Of a stretch of DNA of 64,000 nucleotides, positions 17,952 through 25,353 are shown in pieces (position 1 is the first letter of the stretch; every line of letters begins with the position of its first letter). Both the position numbers and the translations under genes were made by a program. The notes under the pieces are model-generated. The model had not been told where the DNA came from and made no database searches. It saw only the letters and a list, made by a program, of their open reading frames with translations. The DNA comes from Streptococcus oriscaviae (lineage in GTDB: Bacteria > Bacillota > Bacilli > Lactobacillales > Streptococcaceae): contig NZ_CP073084.1 in assembly GCF_018137985.1 (NCBI RefSeq), positions 186,001-250,000 on the forward strand. Direction: 5' to 3'.

Positions 17952-17986
17952 AGCGAGGAAGTCTGGGGATAGACTGTCTCAGCTGG
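17952..17986 (+). repeat. 35-bp direct repeat, copy A
   Basis: AGCGAGGAAGTCTGGGGATA and 15 more bases, identical to 18052-18086. The flanks also match imperfectly (GAGCCAA...), giving a ~100-bp unit. Inside is the small hairpin AGTCT/AGACT. Confidence 0.9.
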
Positions 17987-18051
17987 CCGCCTGGAAACAA
18001 GGAAGCGACCATGTCCGGGGGACAGTTTTAATCCGAGCCAAGAAATTTAAA

Positions 18052-18086
18052 AGCGAGGAAGTCTGGGGATAGACTGTCTCAGCTGG
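18052..18086 (+). repeat. 35-bp direct repeat, copy B
   Basis: Identical to 17952-17986, exactly 100 bp downstream. Confidence 0.9.
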
Positions 18087-18279
18087 TCGCCGAGAAATTG
18101 GAAAGTGCCCCCTAAAAAACCGAAAGCTAGCTTAGTAGTTTCACCTGCAAGGTAACTTGCAGTCAAACAAGGCCAAGTCCTATTGAACCTTGGCTAGCTA
18201 TCTTATGGCTGTGGGTGTCATGATGGAACTTTTGATCATCATTAGTATGAAATTTTAGTGAATGACATAGGAGGTTTGT

Positions 18280-18444
18280 ATGGGAGATAAACCTATATCC
18301 TTCAAAGACAAGGATGGAAATTTTGTTTCGGCAGCTGATGTCTGGAACGCTGAAAAATTGGAAGAACTCTTTAATAAGCTCAACCCCAATCGCAAATTGC
18401 GCCTAGAGCGGGAGAGATTGGCCAAGGAACAAGAAGAAAGATAA
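18280..18444 (+). CDS. Small hypothetical protein, 54 residues
   Basis: Begins MGDKPISFKDKDGNFVSAAD and ends in a charged helix (RKLRLERERLAKEQEER), probably a coiled coil. AGGAGG at 18269-18274 is a perfect ribosome site five bases from the ATG. Composition and the ribosome site argue for a real gene. I do not recognise a characterised family. Confidence 0.7.
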   Translation: MGDKPISFKDKDGNFVSAADVWNAEKLEELFNKLNPNRKLRLERERLAKEQEER

Positions 18445-18514
18445 ATTGCAACCTGCCTTCTATCAGTAGTTGACAGGTTTTTCCAACATAATGAAAATTT
18501 TCACAGTTGAAGCA

Positions 18515-18542
18515 TTACTTTTTCAGAATCCTGTGCTATAAT
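18515..18542 (+). promoter_or_regulatory. Promoter of the 43-residue gene
   Basis: Extended -10 TGCTATAAT with TATAAT at 18537-18542; TTACTT (18515-18520) is a weak -35 with a 16-bp spacer. Confidence 0.6.
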
Positions 18543-18572
18543 ACTGTCATTAAAGAAAGGTGAGGAAAAAAT

Positions 18573-18704
18573 ATGTCTAATCTTAAGATGGATTCCAATC
18601 GTCAAGAATTTGTCCTTCGTTTGTTGGCAACCAATATGACAGACGAGGAAATTGCACCCTACTTGTCTATGACAGAAGAAGAAGTTTCAAGCCTTCGTGC
18701 TTAA
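18573..18704 (+). CDS. Small hypothetical protein, 43 residues
   Basis: Encodes MSNLKMDSNRQEFVLRLLAT followed by NMTDEEIAPYLSMTEEEVSSLRA. The second half looks like a single helix-turn-helix-like segment (resembling the 'eIAkyLsvs' pattern of sigma-70 region 4 or transposase HTHs), but it is too short to call DNA-binding with confidence. AGGTGAGG lies upstream, and there is its own promoter and a strong terminator, so it forms a complete transcription unit. Confidence 0.7.
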   Translation: MSNLKMDSNRQEFVLRLLATNMTDEEIAPYLSMTEEEVSSLRA

Positions 18705-18726
18705 ACGACTAGAGATAATAGCTAAA

Positions 18727-18761
18727 GAAGCCTACTGTTTTCATGCAGTAGGCTTCATTTT
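18727..18761. terminator. Bidirectional terminator
   Basis: GAAGCCTACTG (18727-18737) pairs with CAGTAGGCTTC (18746-18756), followed by ATTTTA. It lies between the 43-residue gene and the converging ABC-F gene. Confidence 0.85.
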
Positions 18762-20265
18762 ATCGTGTCCTCAACAAGCTTTCCTCATTCAGCTGGTAGT
18801 GGAGTGATGCCACCTCTTCGATAAAGTGACGGTCATGGGAAACACTGATGATGGCGCCTGGATAGTCCATCAGGAGCTGACGAATGAGGGGCTGACTGGT
18901 TGGTGAAAAATGGCGGGTCGGCTCATCCAAAACTAGAACATTGTTTCCGGCCAAGACCATCCGAGCCAGAAAGAGCTTGGCCTTTTGCCCACCAGATAAA
19001 TCATGCAGGGAATGAATGACCTCTTGTCTGGTAAATTTCAGACTGGCTAGAAGGGTTCGTGCCTTTTCCTCATCGGCTACCGAAGCTAGAAAAGACAGGG
19101 GAGTAGATTGGGCTTCAAACTCCTCCTCATAGTGCTGGGGCATGTAGCCAAGAGACAGGTCGGTCCTCGCTCGCAAGTCCTGTAAGAGTAACTTGAGCAG
19201 TCTGGTCTTGCCAATGCCATTCTTGCCAGTGATGACCAGCTTATTCTGCCCCCGAATCTGCAAGTTGACCGTTTGTCCTGTCGGAAGTAGCATTTTCTCC
19301 CAAGAGAGGATGGTTTTGCTGGCAGGTAGGGGCTTTATTTCTGAGAAAAAGAGCTGGATAGCATCCATGTCTTGCGGCATTTCGGTCAGGTTTTCGGCTT
19401 CTTTTTTCAGCCGCTTTTCTTGGCTGAGGACATTCTTCATCTTCTTGGCCAAGAGTCGGCCTGCCGTACTGTCATGGGTATGGCGCAGGACATGCTCAAC
19501 GCTTTGGTGGATGCGATGGTGGCGCTCCATCTTCTTGGCATATTCTTCCCGTTCTTTTTTGGCCACTTGGAGCTGATGCTCAAACTTCTCCCTACGCTCC
19601 TGACGGTAGTGGTCGTAGTTTCCACGGTAAAAAGTTGCCCGGGGTTCCGTCCGCTTTTTGAGCAATTCAAGGTGCAAGATAGCAGTAGCTGCCCGAGCCA
19701 GTAAACTCTCATCATGGGAGATGAAAAGGATGGCCTTGTCTGATTGCCGGATAAAGTTTTCCAGCCATTGCAGGGTTTCTAAATCTAAATCACTGGAAGG
19801 CTCATCTAAAATCAGCAAGTCAGGGTCATTGCCTAGAATTTTCAGCAATTGTACTTTTAAGCGTTCCCCGCCCGATAGACTAACTAGAGTCTGATTTTGA
19901 GCGTCAAATCTGTCCAAATCAAGTCCAAATTGGTCGGCGTATTTGTAAAAAAGGTTAAAGTCAAAGAGGCCATAGTCCAGATTACGATAGAGAAAATCCA
20001 TGACGGTTAGTTGGAGCTCTTCATTTTCCAAAGCTTGTGGCAAATAACCGAACTGGTGAAAATGATTGGTGATGTTTCCCGAAAGTTGGGCATAGGAAGA
20101 AAGCATTTCGGGAGCAACAATGGCCTTGATGAGGCTGGATTTGCCAGTTCCTTCCTCGCCGATAATGGCTAGTTTTTCGCCTGGATTTAGGACTAAATCC
20201 AGGTCTCGTACCAGGTCTTGCAAATCCTTTTGATGGGTAATGGTGAGTTTTTCTAATTGTAGCAT
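18760..20265 (-). CDS. ABC-F family ATPase (ribosomal-protection-like)
   Basis: A 501-residue soluble protein with two ABC domains and no membrane segments. Domain 1: GEEGTGKSSL, SLSGGERLKVQLLKIL and LLILDEPSSDLDL. Domain 2: GKNGIGKTRLL, DLSGGQKAKLFLARM, LVLDEPTRHFSPTS and SVSHDRHF. The basic linker between them (about 205-300, KKEREEYAKKMERHHRIHQS) corresponds to the P-site tRNA interaction motif of ABC-F proteins. Members protect ribosomes from antibiotics or tune translation; which applies here is unknown. The upstream leader with a mini-ORF and attenuator favours antibiotic-type induction. Confidence 0.85.
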   Translation of the reverse strand: MLQLEKLTITHQKDLQDLVRDLDLVLNPGEKLAIIGEEGTGKSSLIKAIVAPEMLSSYAQLSGNITNHFHQFGYLPQALENEELQLTVMDFLYRNLDYGLFDFNLFYKYADQFGLDLDRFDAQNQTLVSLSGGERLKVQLLKILGNDPDLLILDEPSSDLDLETLQWLENFIRQSDKAILFISHDESLLARAATAILHLELLKKRTEPRATFYRGNYDHYRQERREKFEHQLQVAKKEREEYAKKMERHHRIHQSVEHVLRHTHDSTAGRLLAKKMKNVLSQEKRLKKEAENLTEMPQDMDAIQLFFSEIKPLPASKTILSWEKMLLPTGQTVNLQIRGQNKLVITGKNGIGKTRLLKLLLQDLRARTDLSLGYMPQHYEEEFEAQSTPLSFLASVADEEKARTLLASLKFTRQEVIHSLHDLSGGQKAKLFLARMVLAGNNVLVLDEPTRHFSPTSQPLIRQLLMDYPGAIISVSHDRHFIEEVASLHYQLNEESLLRTR

Positions 20266-20292
20266 AGGTCCTCCCTAGGAGAAGAGACCAGC

Positions 20293-20442
20293 TTAGCGAT
20301 TTCCTAGATTATGACTGATGATAGGTTTGCTGTGCTGGTTGGTATGGCCAGGGCGGACATTTTTATCAGCTGTTTTGCCAGCTTGTTCCTTCCCTTGTGG
20401 CTGTTTGACTTGTTTTTTCAGTTGGTCTAAGTGTTTCATCAT
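20293..20442 (-). CDS. Small basic hypothetical protein upstream of the ABC-F gene
   Basis: Encodes about 49 residues starting MMKHLDQLKKQVKQPQGKEQ, basic and Gln/Lys-rich, with no hydrophobic segment. GAAAGGAAAAG precedes the ATG. It lies between the attenuator and the ABC-F gene, 27 bp before the latter, so it is expressed only when the attenuator is read through. No known family is recognised. Confidence 0.55.
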   Translation of the reverse strand: MMKHLDQLKKQVKQPQGKEQAGKTADKNVRPGHTNQHSKPIISHNLGNR

Positions 20443-20465
20443 CTTTTCCTTTCTATCTCTGCAAT

Positions 20466-20664
20466 CAAAAATCCCTACTTTATCAAGCAGGGATAGTTTG
20501 GCTACTTCAAAAAGACTAGACAAAAAATGACTAGTAGAGGGGAGAAGCAGAGCACACTAAAAAACCACAACTTGATAAAGTTTAGCGTCTCGTTTGGGAA
20601 CAACACGCTATGTTCATCTGTGATTTCTTAGTTGATCATGACTCCCTTACCTCCTTATTTTTCT
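20466..20664 (-). promoter_or_regulatory. Attenuator leader of the ABC-F operon
   Basis: The minus-strand leader contains, in order: a strong ribosome site and a three-codon ORF, a hairpin (20609-20584; AGCGT...ACGCT), a segment AACTTTATCAAG (20582-20571), and a rho-independent terminator (ATCCCTGCTT/AAGTAGGGAT at 20494-20471 followed by five T). CTTGATAAAGT within the terminator is complementary to ACTTTATCAAG upstream, so an alternative antiterminator pairing is available. This is the layout of translation-coupled attenuation as described for antibiotic-inducible ABC-F genes. Mechanism is inferred. Confidence 0.72.
20628..20639 (-). CDS. Leader mini-ORF (Met-Ile-Asn)
   Basis: ATG ATC AAC TAA, preceded nine bases earlier by AAGGAGGT (20656-20649), one of the strongest ribosome sites in the window. 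It is too short to act as a protein and most likely serves as a ribosome-sensing leader for the downstream attenuator. Confidence 0.55.
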   Translation of the reverse strand: MIN

Positions 20665-20670
20665 AATGAT

Positions 20671-20699
20671 AGTATAGCAAAATTTGGAAGCGTTGTCAA
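20671..20699 (-). promoter_or_regulatory. Promoter of the ABC-F operon
   Basis: On the minus strand: TTGACA (20699-20694), 17-bp spacer, TATACT (20676-20671). It is a near-consensus promoter, so expression must be limited downstream by the attenuator. Confidence 0.85.
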
Positions 20700-20823
20700 T
20701 GTCTTGGAAAACGGATATTTACCTAAAAACAGTGCGTTCAACTGCCCATCTTTGCCTTCATAAGGTATAATAGGATAAAGTATTTGGGCCCATGCCTGAA
20801 AATGAAAAGGAAATGAAAAATAT

Positions 20824-22395
20824 ATGGATATTGTATTGAGTGTCTTGCCCATTGTCATTTTGATTTTTTTGATGATAAAAATGCGGGTTCCAGCTAATTA
20901 TGCCCTGCCTGGCATTGCAGTTCTGGTCTACCTCATCCTGCTGGTTTACTTCAAGACGGACTTTGCCCTTCTCAATTCTGGTCTGGTGACAGGATTTTGG
21001 GCGACCCTGACCCCTATTACAGTGATTATGGGGGCTGTTCTTTTCAATAACTTCCAGCAGCAGACAGGCAATCAAACCGTTATCAACCGCTGGATGTCTA
21101 GCCTGACACCCAATCCAGTTGCCCAGATGATGATAATCGGCTATGCCTTTGCCTTTATGATTGAAGGGGCTTCGGGATTTGGAACACCGGCGGCCATTGC
21201 AGCGCCTATTCTGATTGCTCTTGGTTTTGAACCGCTCAAAGTAGTGATTGCGGTTCTGATTTTTAATTCCATGCCGGTATCCTTTGGGGCGGTTGGGACA
21301 CCGACTTGGTTTGGATTTGGCTCTCTGGGGTTGACCAGTCAGCAGATTGGGGAACTGGGCTTAAAAGCAGCCCTGGTTCATTTGACTGCGGGGTTGGTCA
21401 TTCCATTGATTGCCCTTCGATATGTTTTCAGTTGGGCACAAATCAAACAAAACCTCCTCTATATCTACTTGACGGTCTTTGCCTGTGCCCTGCCCATGAC
21501 CCTGTTGGCCACCATTAACTATGAGTTTCCATCACTTCTAGGTGGAGCCATTGGCTTTATCATTTCCATTTGGCTGGCTAAGAAAAAGATTGGCTTGGCC
21601 AAGTCGGAAAAAGAAAGCCTGACGGCTACTCCAGTTAGTCCCAAAGAGCTCTTTATGGCTCTCTTGCCCCTGATTAGTCTGGTCTTGATTTTGGTGGTGA
21701 CCCGTGTGCCCCAGCTGGGCATCAAGGACTTGATGCGGACGGATGCTATCCTTTTCAGGGCCAATCTCGGCTTTGCGGATTTGGAAGTCACTCAGGCCCT
21801 CAAGTTTAGTCTGGCCAATGTCTTTGGAACTAGTTCTAGCGAATCGTATGAGTTGCTCTATGCTCCAGCTTTTATTCCTTTCTTTCTGATCGTCTTTGCC
21901 CTGTCAGGCTTCTATCCAAGCATGAAAGGTCGTGTTTGGAAGATGATTGGCCAAACGGCCAAACAGATGCTGGTGCCATTCTTCGCCCTTCTGGGTGGTG
22001 TCACCATGGTCAAGTTCATGTTGCTCAATGGAGATAATTCTATGGTCTCCATCATTGGTATGTCGCTGGCCGCAGCAACAGGCCCATTCTGGGGGCTCTT
22101 TGCCTCCTATCTGGGAGCTATCGGTGCCTTCTTCTCTGGTTCAGCCACCATCTCCAACCTGATATTTGGCGGTGTCCAGCAGTCCATCGCAACCCAAACC
22201 GGCCTCAATATGACCAGTATCCTTGCCATGCAGTCAGTTGGTGGGGCCATGGGAAATATGACCTGTGTCAACAATATCATCGCAGCCTCATCCGTTTCAG
22301 GTGTTCATCGCCAGGAAGGCTATATCATGCAGAAAACCGCTGTTCCTATGTTCATCTACGGCATCATCACAGCCCTGGTTGGATTTTTACTTTAA
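20824..22395 (+). CDS. lctP: L-lactate permease family transporter
   Basis: A 523-residue membrane protein of the LctP family, which moves lactate (or glycolate) with protons. About 13 hydrophobic segments are visible. Family-typical motifs include ATLTPITVIMGAVLFNNFQQQ, IEGASGFGTPAAIAAPILI and SGSATISNLIFGGVQ. A -10 TATAAT (20766-20771) and an A/G-rich ribosome site (AAAAGGAAATG) lie upstream. It is monocistronic and ends at a good terminator. Use for lactate export or uptake cannot be decided from sequence. Confidence 0.9.
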   Translation: MDIVLSVLPIVILIFLMIKMRVPANYALPGIAVLVYLILLVYFKTDFALLNSGLVTGFWATLTPITVIMGAVLFNNFQQQTGNQTVINRWMSSLTPNPVAQMMIIGYAFAFMIEGASGFGTPAAIAAPILIALGFEPLKVVIAVLIFNSMPVSFGAVGTPTWFGFGSLGLTSQQIGELGLKAALVHLTAGLVIPLIALRYVFSWAQIKQNLLYIYLTVFACALPMTLLATINYEFPSLLGGAIGFIISIWLAKKKIGLAKSEKESLTATPVSPKELFMALLPLISLVLILVVTRVPQLGIKDLMRTDAILFRANLGFADLEVTQALKFSLANVFGTSSSESYELLYAPAFIPFFLIVFALSGFYPSMKGRVWKMIGQTAKQMLVPFFALLGGVTMVKFMLLNGDNSMVSIIGMSLAAATGPFWGLFASYLGAIGAFFSGSATISNLIFGGVQQSIATQTGLNMTSILAMQSVGGAMGNMTCVNNIIAASSVSGVHRQEGYIMQKTAVPMFIYGIITALVGFLL

Positions 22396-22403
22396 GAGCT
22401 AAA

Positions 22404-22431
22404 AGCCTCATGTCCTTTATGAGGTTTTTTT
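22404..22431 (+). terminator. Rho-independent terminator
   Basis: CCTCAT (22406-22411) pairs with ATGAGG (22419-22424), followed by seven T. Confidence 0.8.
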
Positions 22432-22439
22432 GATATTAC

Positions 22440-22471
22440 TTGACAGGCTATACTATGTGTTGTATAGTATA
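22440..22471 (+). promoter_or_regulatory. PadR operon promoter with palindromic operator
   Basis: TTGACA (22440-22445), 17-bp spacer, TATAGT (22463-22468). An inverted repeat TATACTAT (22449-22456) and ATAGTATA (22464-22471) covers the spacer and the -10 box. Such palindromes at the regulator's own promoter are typical of PadR autoregulation. Confidence 0.75.
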
Positions 22472-22491
22472 AGTGTAAAGGAGGTATGCGT

Positions 22492-22806
22492 ATGCAAACA
22501 CAACTCAAACGCGGTTTGATTGAAGTCTGTGTTTTGGCAGCTATTCGCAAGCAAGATTCCTATGGCTACCAGATTATAAAAGACATAACCCCTTACCTCT
22601 CGATTTCTGAGTCGACTCTCTACCCCATATTGAAACGTTTGGAGTCCAATGGGAGCCTGACTGTTTATTCCATCGAGCACAATGGACGGTTGCGCAAGTA
22701 CTATCAGATTACTCAAGCAGGTTTGGGGAAGATTGAGGATTTTAAGGAGGAATGGAACAAGCTGCAAAGAGCCTATAATTTCATTGCTGGAGAGGAGATT
22801 GCATGA
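22492..22806 (+). CDS. PadR family transcriptional regulator
   Basis: A 104-residue repressor with a PadR winged-helix domain: RGLIEVCVLAAIRKQDSYGY, ISESTLYPILKRLESNG, and the wing GRLRKYYQITQAG. It is probably an autorepressor acting at the palindrome over its promoter. ATG 22492 is preferred to ATG 22486 because AAGGAGG ends at 22484, leaving a proper spacing of seven. The stop overlaps the next start (ATGA), so the three genes form an operon. Confidence 0.9.
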   Translation: MQTQLKRGLIEVCVLAAIRKQDSYGYQIIKDITPYLSISESTLYPILKRLESNGSLTVYSIEHNGRLRKYYQITQAGLGKIEDFKEEWNKLQRAYNFIAGEEIA

Positions 22807-23354
22807 AAAGAGAAGAATTTATAGAGGCTTTAAAATTGGCCTTGAAAGATTTACCAGAACAGGAAATCCAGTCATCACTGGCTTATTTCAATGAGATGAT
22901 TGATGACCGGATAGATGAGGGTATGACAGAAGAAGAGGCCGTTGCGGATATGGGGCCTGTGAACGATATTGCGACCAAATTATTAATGGAAAACCAGACC
23001 TTGGTCAATCGTGTTAAAGATAAGATAATTCCAAAACGCCGTCTGGCCACTTGGGAAATCATTCTCCTGATACTGGGATTCCCGATTTGGGGAAGTTTGC
23101 TCCTAGCAGTAGCGGCGATACTAATTTCGGTGGTAGTGGTAGTTGTCTCAGTTGGACTTGGTGCTATTGCCAGTATTTTCGCTGGGATAGTCATGCTGTT
23201 TATGGCACCATTTAATCCAAACAGCAGCTTAGATGGCCGCTTGTTTAGTGTAGCAATCTCTTGTCTCAGCGTCGGACTGGGCCTGATCTTTTTTAGCTGG
23301 CTAGTCCAACTTTTTCGCTTTATCAAAAGCCGTGTCAAACAGTATAGAAAGTAG
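22803..23354 (+). CDS. DUF1700 (HAAS) membrane protein
   Basis: A 183-residue protein. The first ~75 residues form the helical HAAS domain (REEFIEALKLALKDLPEQE, MTEEEAVADMG), and three hydrophobic segments follow. DUF1700 proteins are commonly encoded directly after PadR regulators and before DUF4097 proteins, as here, and are thought to take part in envelope-stress sensing. The 4-bp overlap with padR indicates translational coupling. The ligand is unknown. Confidence 0.88.
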   Translation: MKREEFIEALKLALKDLPEQEIQSSLAYFNEMIDDRIDEGMTEEEAVADMGPVNDIATKLLMENQTLVNRVKDKIIPKRRLATWEIILLILGFPIWGSLLLAVAAILISVVVVVVSVGLGAIASIFAGIVMLFMAPFNPNSSLDGRLFSVAISCLSVGLGLIFFSWLVQLFRFIKSRVKQYRK

Positions 23355-23362
23355 GTAATTCT

Positions 23363-24232
23363 ATGAAAATCATTCAACGTATTGCTGGCGCCTTCTTGTT
23401 AATCGGTCTCCTTGTTGGAGGAATTGTTCTTGTTCGGACAGGTGGTAATTTTTCACAATTAGGCAATGAGAATCAGGTGCAAAAAGAAAAAACATTTGAG
23501 GTAAGCCAGATTAAAGAGCTTAGTTTTGAAATGATAGCTTCGGATGTCAAAGTGACCGGCAGTGCAGACACAGACCAAGTTCTTATCAAATACCCTGAAA
23601 GCAAGAGCAGGACCTATACCATAATAGAAGAAAATGGTAAACTGATCATCTCAGAAAAAAAAGAGCCGATACTTGGCATCTTTACCTTTGATTTCTTTTC
23701 CTCAGAAGCATGGACTGTTCAGGTGATTCTTCCCGTGGATAATCTCGACAATGTAACTTTGGATAGCTCGTCTGGTGATGTGGAGTTTCAAAAGTTGGTC
23801 ATCAAGGAAAATCTGGATTTGTCCCTCAGCTCAAGTGATGTCCGGCTAGAGACTGTTACAGTTGCTGGCGAAACTTCTGTGCAGCTGAGCAGTGGCGAGA
23901 TTGATTTGACCAATGTCGTATCAAAAGATTTGTATCTCAAAGCTACCTCAGGTGGTTTGCAGGTTGATGGGGTCATAGTAGCCAATCAAACGACTATGGA
24001 AACGACTTCTGGCGCTATTAGGTTCTCTCAATTTAAGGCTGGACAGGAAACGGAGTTGTCAGCGACCTCTGGAGATATTAGAGGTGATTTGCTTGGCAAA
24101 ATGACAGAATATAGCATTCAATCCACGGTAACTTCCGGAGCTAATAATCTGCCTCAAGAACTAGATGAAGGCTACAAGCAGCTACGAGTAAAAACCACCT
24201 CCGGCGACATTGATGTTCAGTTTGAACAGTAG
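23363..24232 (+). CDS. DUF4097 beta-strand-repeat envelope protein
   Basis: A 289-residue protein with an N-terminal hydrophobic anchor (IAGAFLLIGLLVGGIVLV) and a long extracytoplasmic beta-repeat region of the DUF4097 type. Recurrent S/T-S-G-D/E-I/V units are visible (DSSSGDVEF, SSGEIDL, TSGAIRF, TSGDIRGD, TSGDIDV). It is the third gene of the PadR-DUF1700 operon, eight bases after the previous stop. A role in cell-envelope stress is inferred from the family and operon. Confidence 0.88.
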   Translation: MKIIQRIAGAFLLIGLLVGGIVLVRTGGNFSQLGNENQVQKEKTFEVSQIKELSFEMIASDVKVTGSADTDQVLIKYPESKSRTYTIIEENGKLIISEKKEPILGIFTFDFFSSEAWTVQVILPVDNLDNVTLDSSSGDVEFQKLVIKENLDLSLSSSDVRLETVTVAGETSVQLSSGEIDLTNVVSKDLYLKATSGGLQVDGVIVANQTTMETTSGAIRFSQFKAGQETELSATSGDIRGDLLGKMTEYSIQSTVTSGANNLPQELDEGYKQLRVKTTSGDIDVQFEQ

Positions 24233-24258
24233 ATAGGGCAAAAGAATGAGGGGGGAAT

Positions 24259-24765
24259 ATGCCGATACAGGGAATAGAGCAGAAAGAGTTCCTACCAATT
24301 GATGACAATCTTCGTCTGAGGCGTTACGATGGTGTTCATGCTTTTTCTTTTGCTTGGCACCAAGACCCAGAGCTAGTCTGGCTGATTGACGGTGATAAGG
24401 AACTTTATACGCAAGACTTATTGGATCGGATGTATGCATTTCTTGCTGCAAATGGAGAGTGTTATATTATCGAAGTTTTTGAAAGTGGACAGTTTGTTCC
24501 AATCGGTGATGTAACCCTCTTTACCGATGATTTTGCCATCGCCATTGGTGATAAACGCTATTGGAAAGCAGGGATTGGCTTTAAAGTGTTGAATCGTATG
24601 ATTGAGCGGGCTAGAGAGCTAGAGTTTGCAGAAATACTGGTCGAGGAAATCTACGATTGGAACCAAGGTTCTCGTAGGTTGTTTGAAAAATGCGGTTTTG
24701 AGGCAGTAAAAAAGACAGCAAAGGGCTGGTCTTATCGAAAAGTCTTGTGCAAACAGGAAAGATGA
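24259..24765 (+). CDS. GNAT family N-acetyltransferase
   Basis: A 168-residue acetyltransferase. It resembles RimJ-type GNATs, with GDVTLFTDDFAIAIGDKRYWKAGIG leading into the acetyl-CoA site and NQGSRRLFEKCGFEAV near the C-terminus (the motif B region). GAGGGGGG precedes ATG 24259. The substrate is unknown. It lies 26 bp after the DUF4097 gene and may be part of the same transcript. Confidence 0.85.
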   Translation: MPIQGIEQKEFLPIDDNLRLRRYDGVHAFSFAWHQDPELVWLIDGDKELYTQDLLDRMYAFLAANGECYIIEVFESGQFVPIGDVTLFTDDFAIAIGDKRYWKAGIGFKVLNRMIERARELEFAEILVEEIYDWNQGSRRLFEKCGFEAVKKTAKGWSYRKVLCKQER

Positions 24766-24823
24766 TAAATAAAATACTCTTAGAACCACCTACTAAGAAA
24801 GCTTGATTGTATGGAGGTCAGCT

Positions 24824-25264
24824 ATGAAGATTCGCTTAATGCAACTTGATGATTATGAAAAAATATATGAGCTATGGATGTCTTGTGTCGGTATGGGATT
24901 AAATAATCTCGACGACTCAAAAGAGGGGATAGAAAAATTTCTTCAACGAAATCCTGATACCTGTTTTGTTGCGGAAGTAGAAGAGAGTATTGTAGGAGTG
25001 ATTATGACTGGAAGCGATGGTAGAAGAGGCTATATCTATCATACAGCTGTAAATCCGCAATACAGAAAACAAGGCATCGCCAAAAGTCTTGTTGACACAG
25101 CGATGACTGCTTTACAGAGGATAGGTATCAACAAGGTAGCCTTGGTCGTTTTCGATAGAAATGAAATCGGAAATGGCTTTTGGGAGAGCCTAGGCTTTAC
25201 CGTTCGCGACGACTTAATCTATCGGGATAAGGCACTCACAGAAATAGTTAGAATCGATACATAG
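24824..25264 (+). CDS. GNAT family N-acetyltransferase
   Basis: A 146-residue GNAT enzyme. The acetyl-CoA-binding motif A is HTAVNPQYRKQGIAKSLVD at about residues 75-93, followed by VVFDRNEIGNGFWESLGF. Sequence resembles YpeA-type acetyltransferases. ATG 24824 is chosen because GGAGG lies at 24813-24817, rather than an in-frame TTG 21 bases upstream. The substrate is unknown. It is the second GNAT in tandem and ends at a strong terminator. Confidence 0.87.
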   Translation: MKIRLMQLDDYEKIYELWMSCVGMGLNNLDDSKEGIEKFLQRNPDTCFVAEVEESIVGVIMTGSDGRRGYIYHTAVNPQYRKQGIAKSLVDTAMTALQRIGINKVALVVFDRNEIGNGFWESLGFTVRDDLIYRDKALTEIVRIDT

Positions 25265-25282
25265 AGCCCGATAAACAAAAAT

Positions 25283-25315
25283 GAGCATCTCCAACTGCGG
25301 AAATGCTCGTTTTTT
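25283..25315. terminator. Bidirectional terminator
   Basis: GAGCATCTCC (25283-25292) pairs with GGAAATGCTC (25299-25308), with six T on the right and A-rich sequence on the left. It serves both the GNAT gene and the converging glnQ. Confidence 0.85.
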
Positions 25316-25353
25316 ATCTTCAAGGGCTCGTTTTGTTCCTGTCCCTAAAGTTT

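Larger units (their letters stand above)
17785..18279. other. Structured non-coding region with ~100-bp tandem duplication
   Basis: No gene is supported in these 495 bp. Two perfect hairpins stand out: ATCACATC/GATGTGAT (17792-17824, with an inner AAGTCC/GGACTT) and CCCAAATGGT/ACCATTTGGG (17870-17896). Neither is followed by a T tract. A 35-bp sequence is repeated exactly 100 bp apart, and smaller hairpins follow, including CTGCAAG/CTTGCAG near 18144. It may be transcribed as the leader of the 54-residue gene or as an independent RNA. I see no match to a known riboswitch or to rnpB. Confidence 0.6.

Noticed and set aside
17940..18100. Possible RNase P or tmRNA fragment because of GAGGAAGTCTGGGG
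   Set aside because: The resemblance is limited to about ten bases, the motif is duplicated, and the rest of the conserved core is absent.
17936..18119. Direct repeats as a CRISPR array
   Set aside because: Only two copies, imperfect flanks, no regular spacers, and no cas genes nearby.
24259..25264. Tandem GNAT genes as a recent duplication
   Set aside because: The two proteins share only the general fold; sequence similarity is too low for recent duplication.
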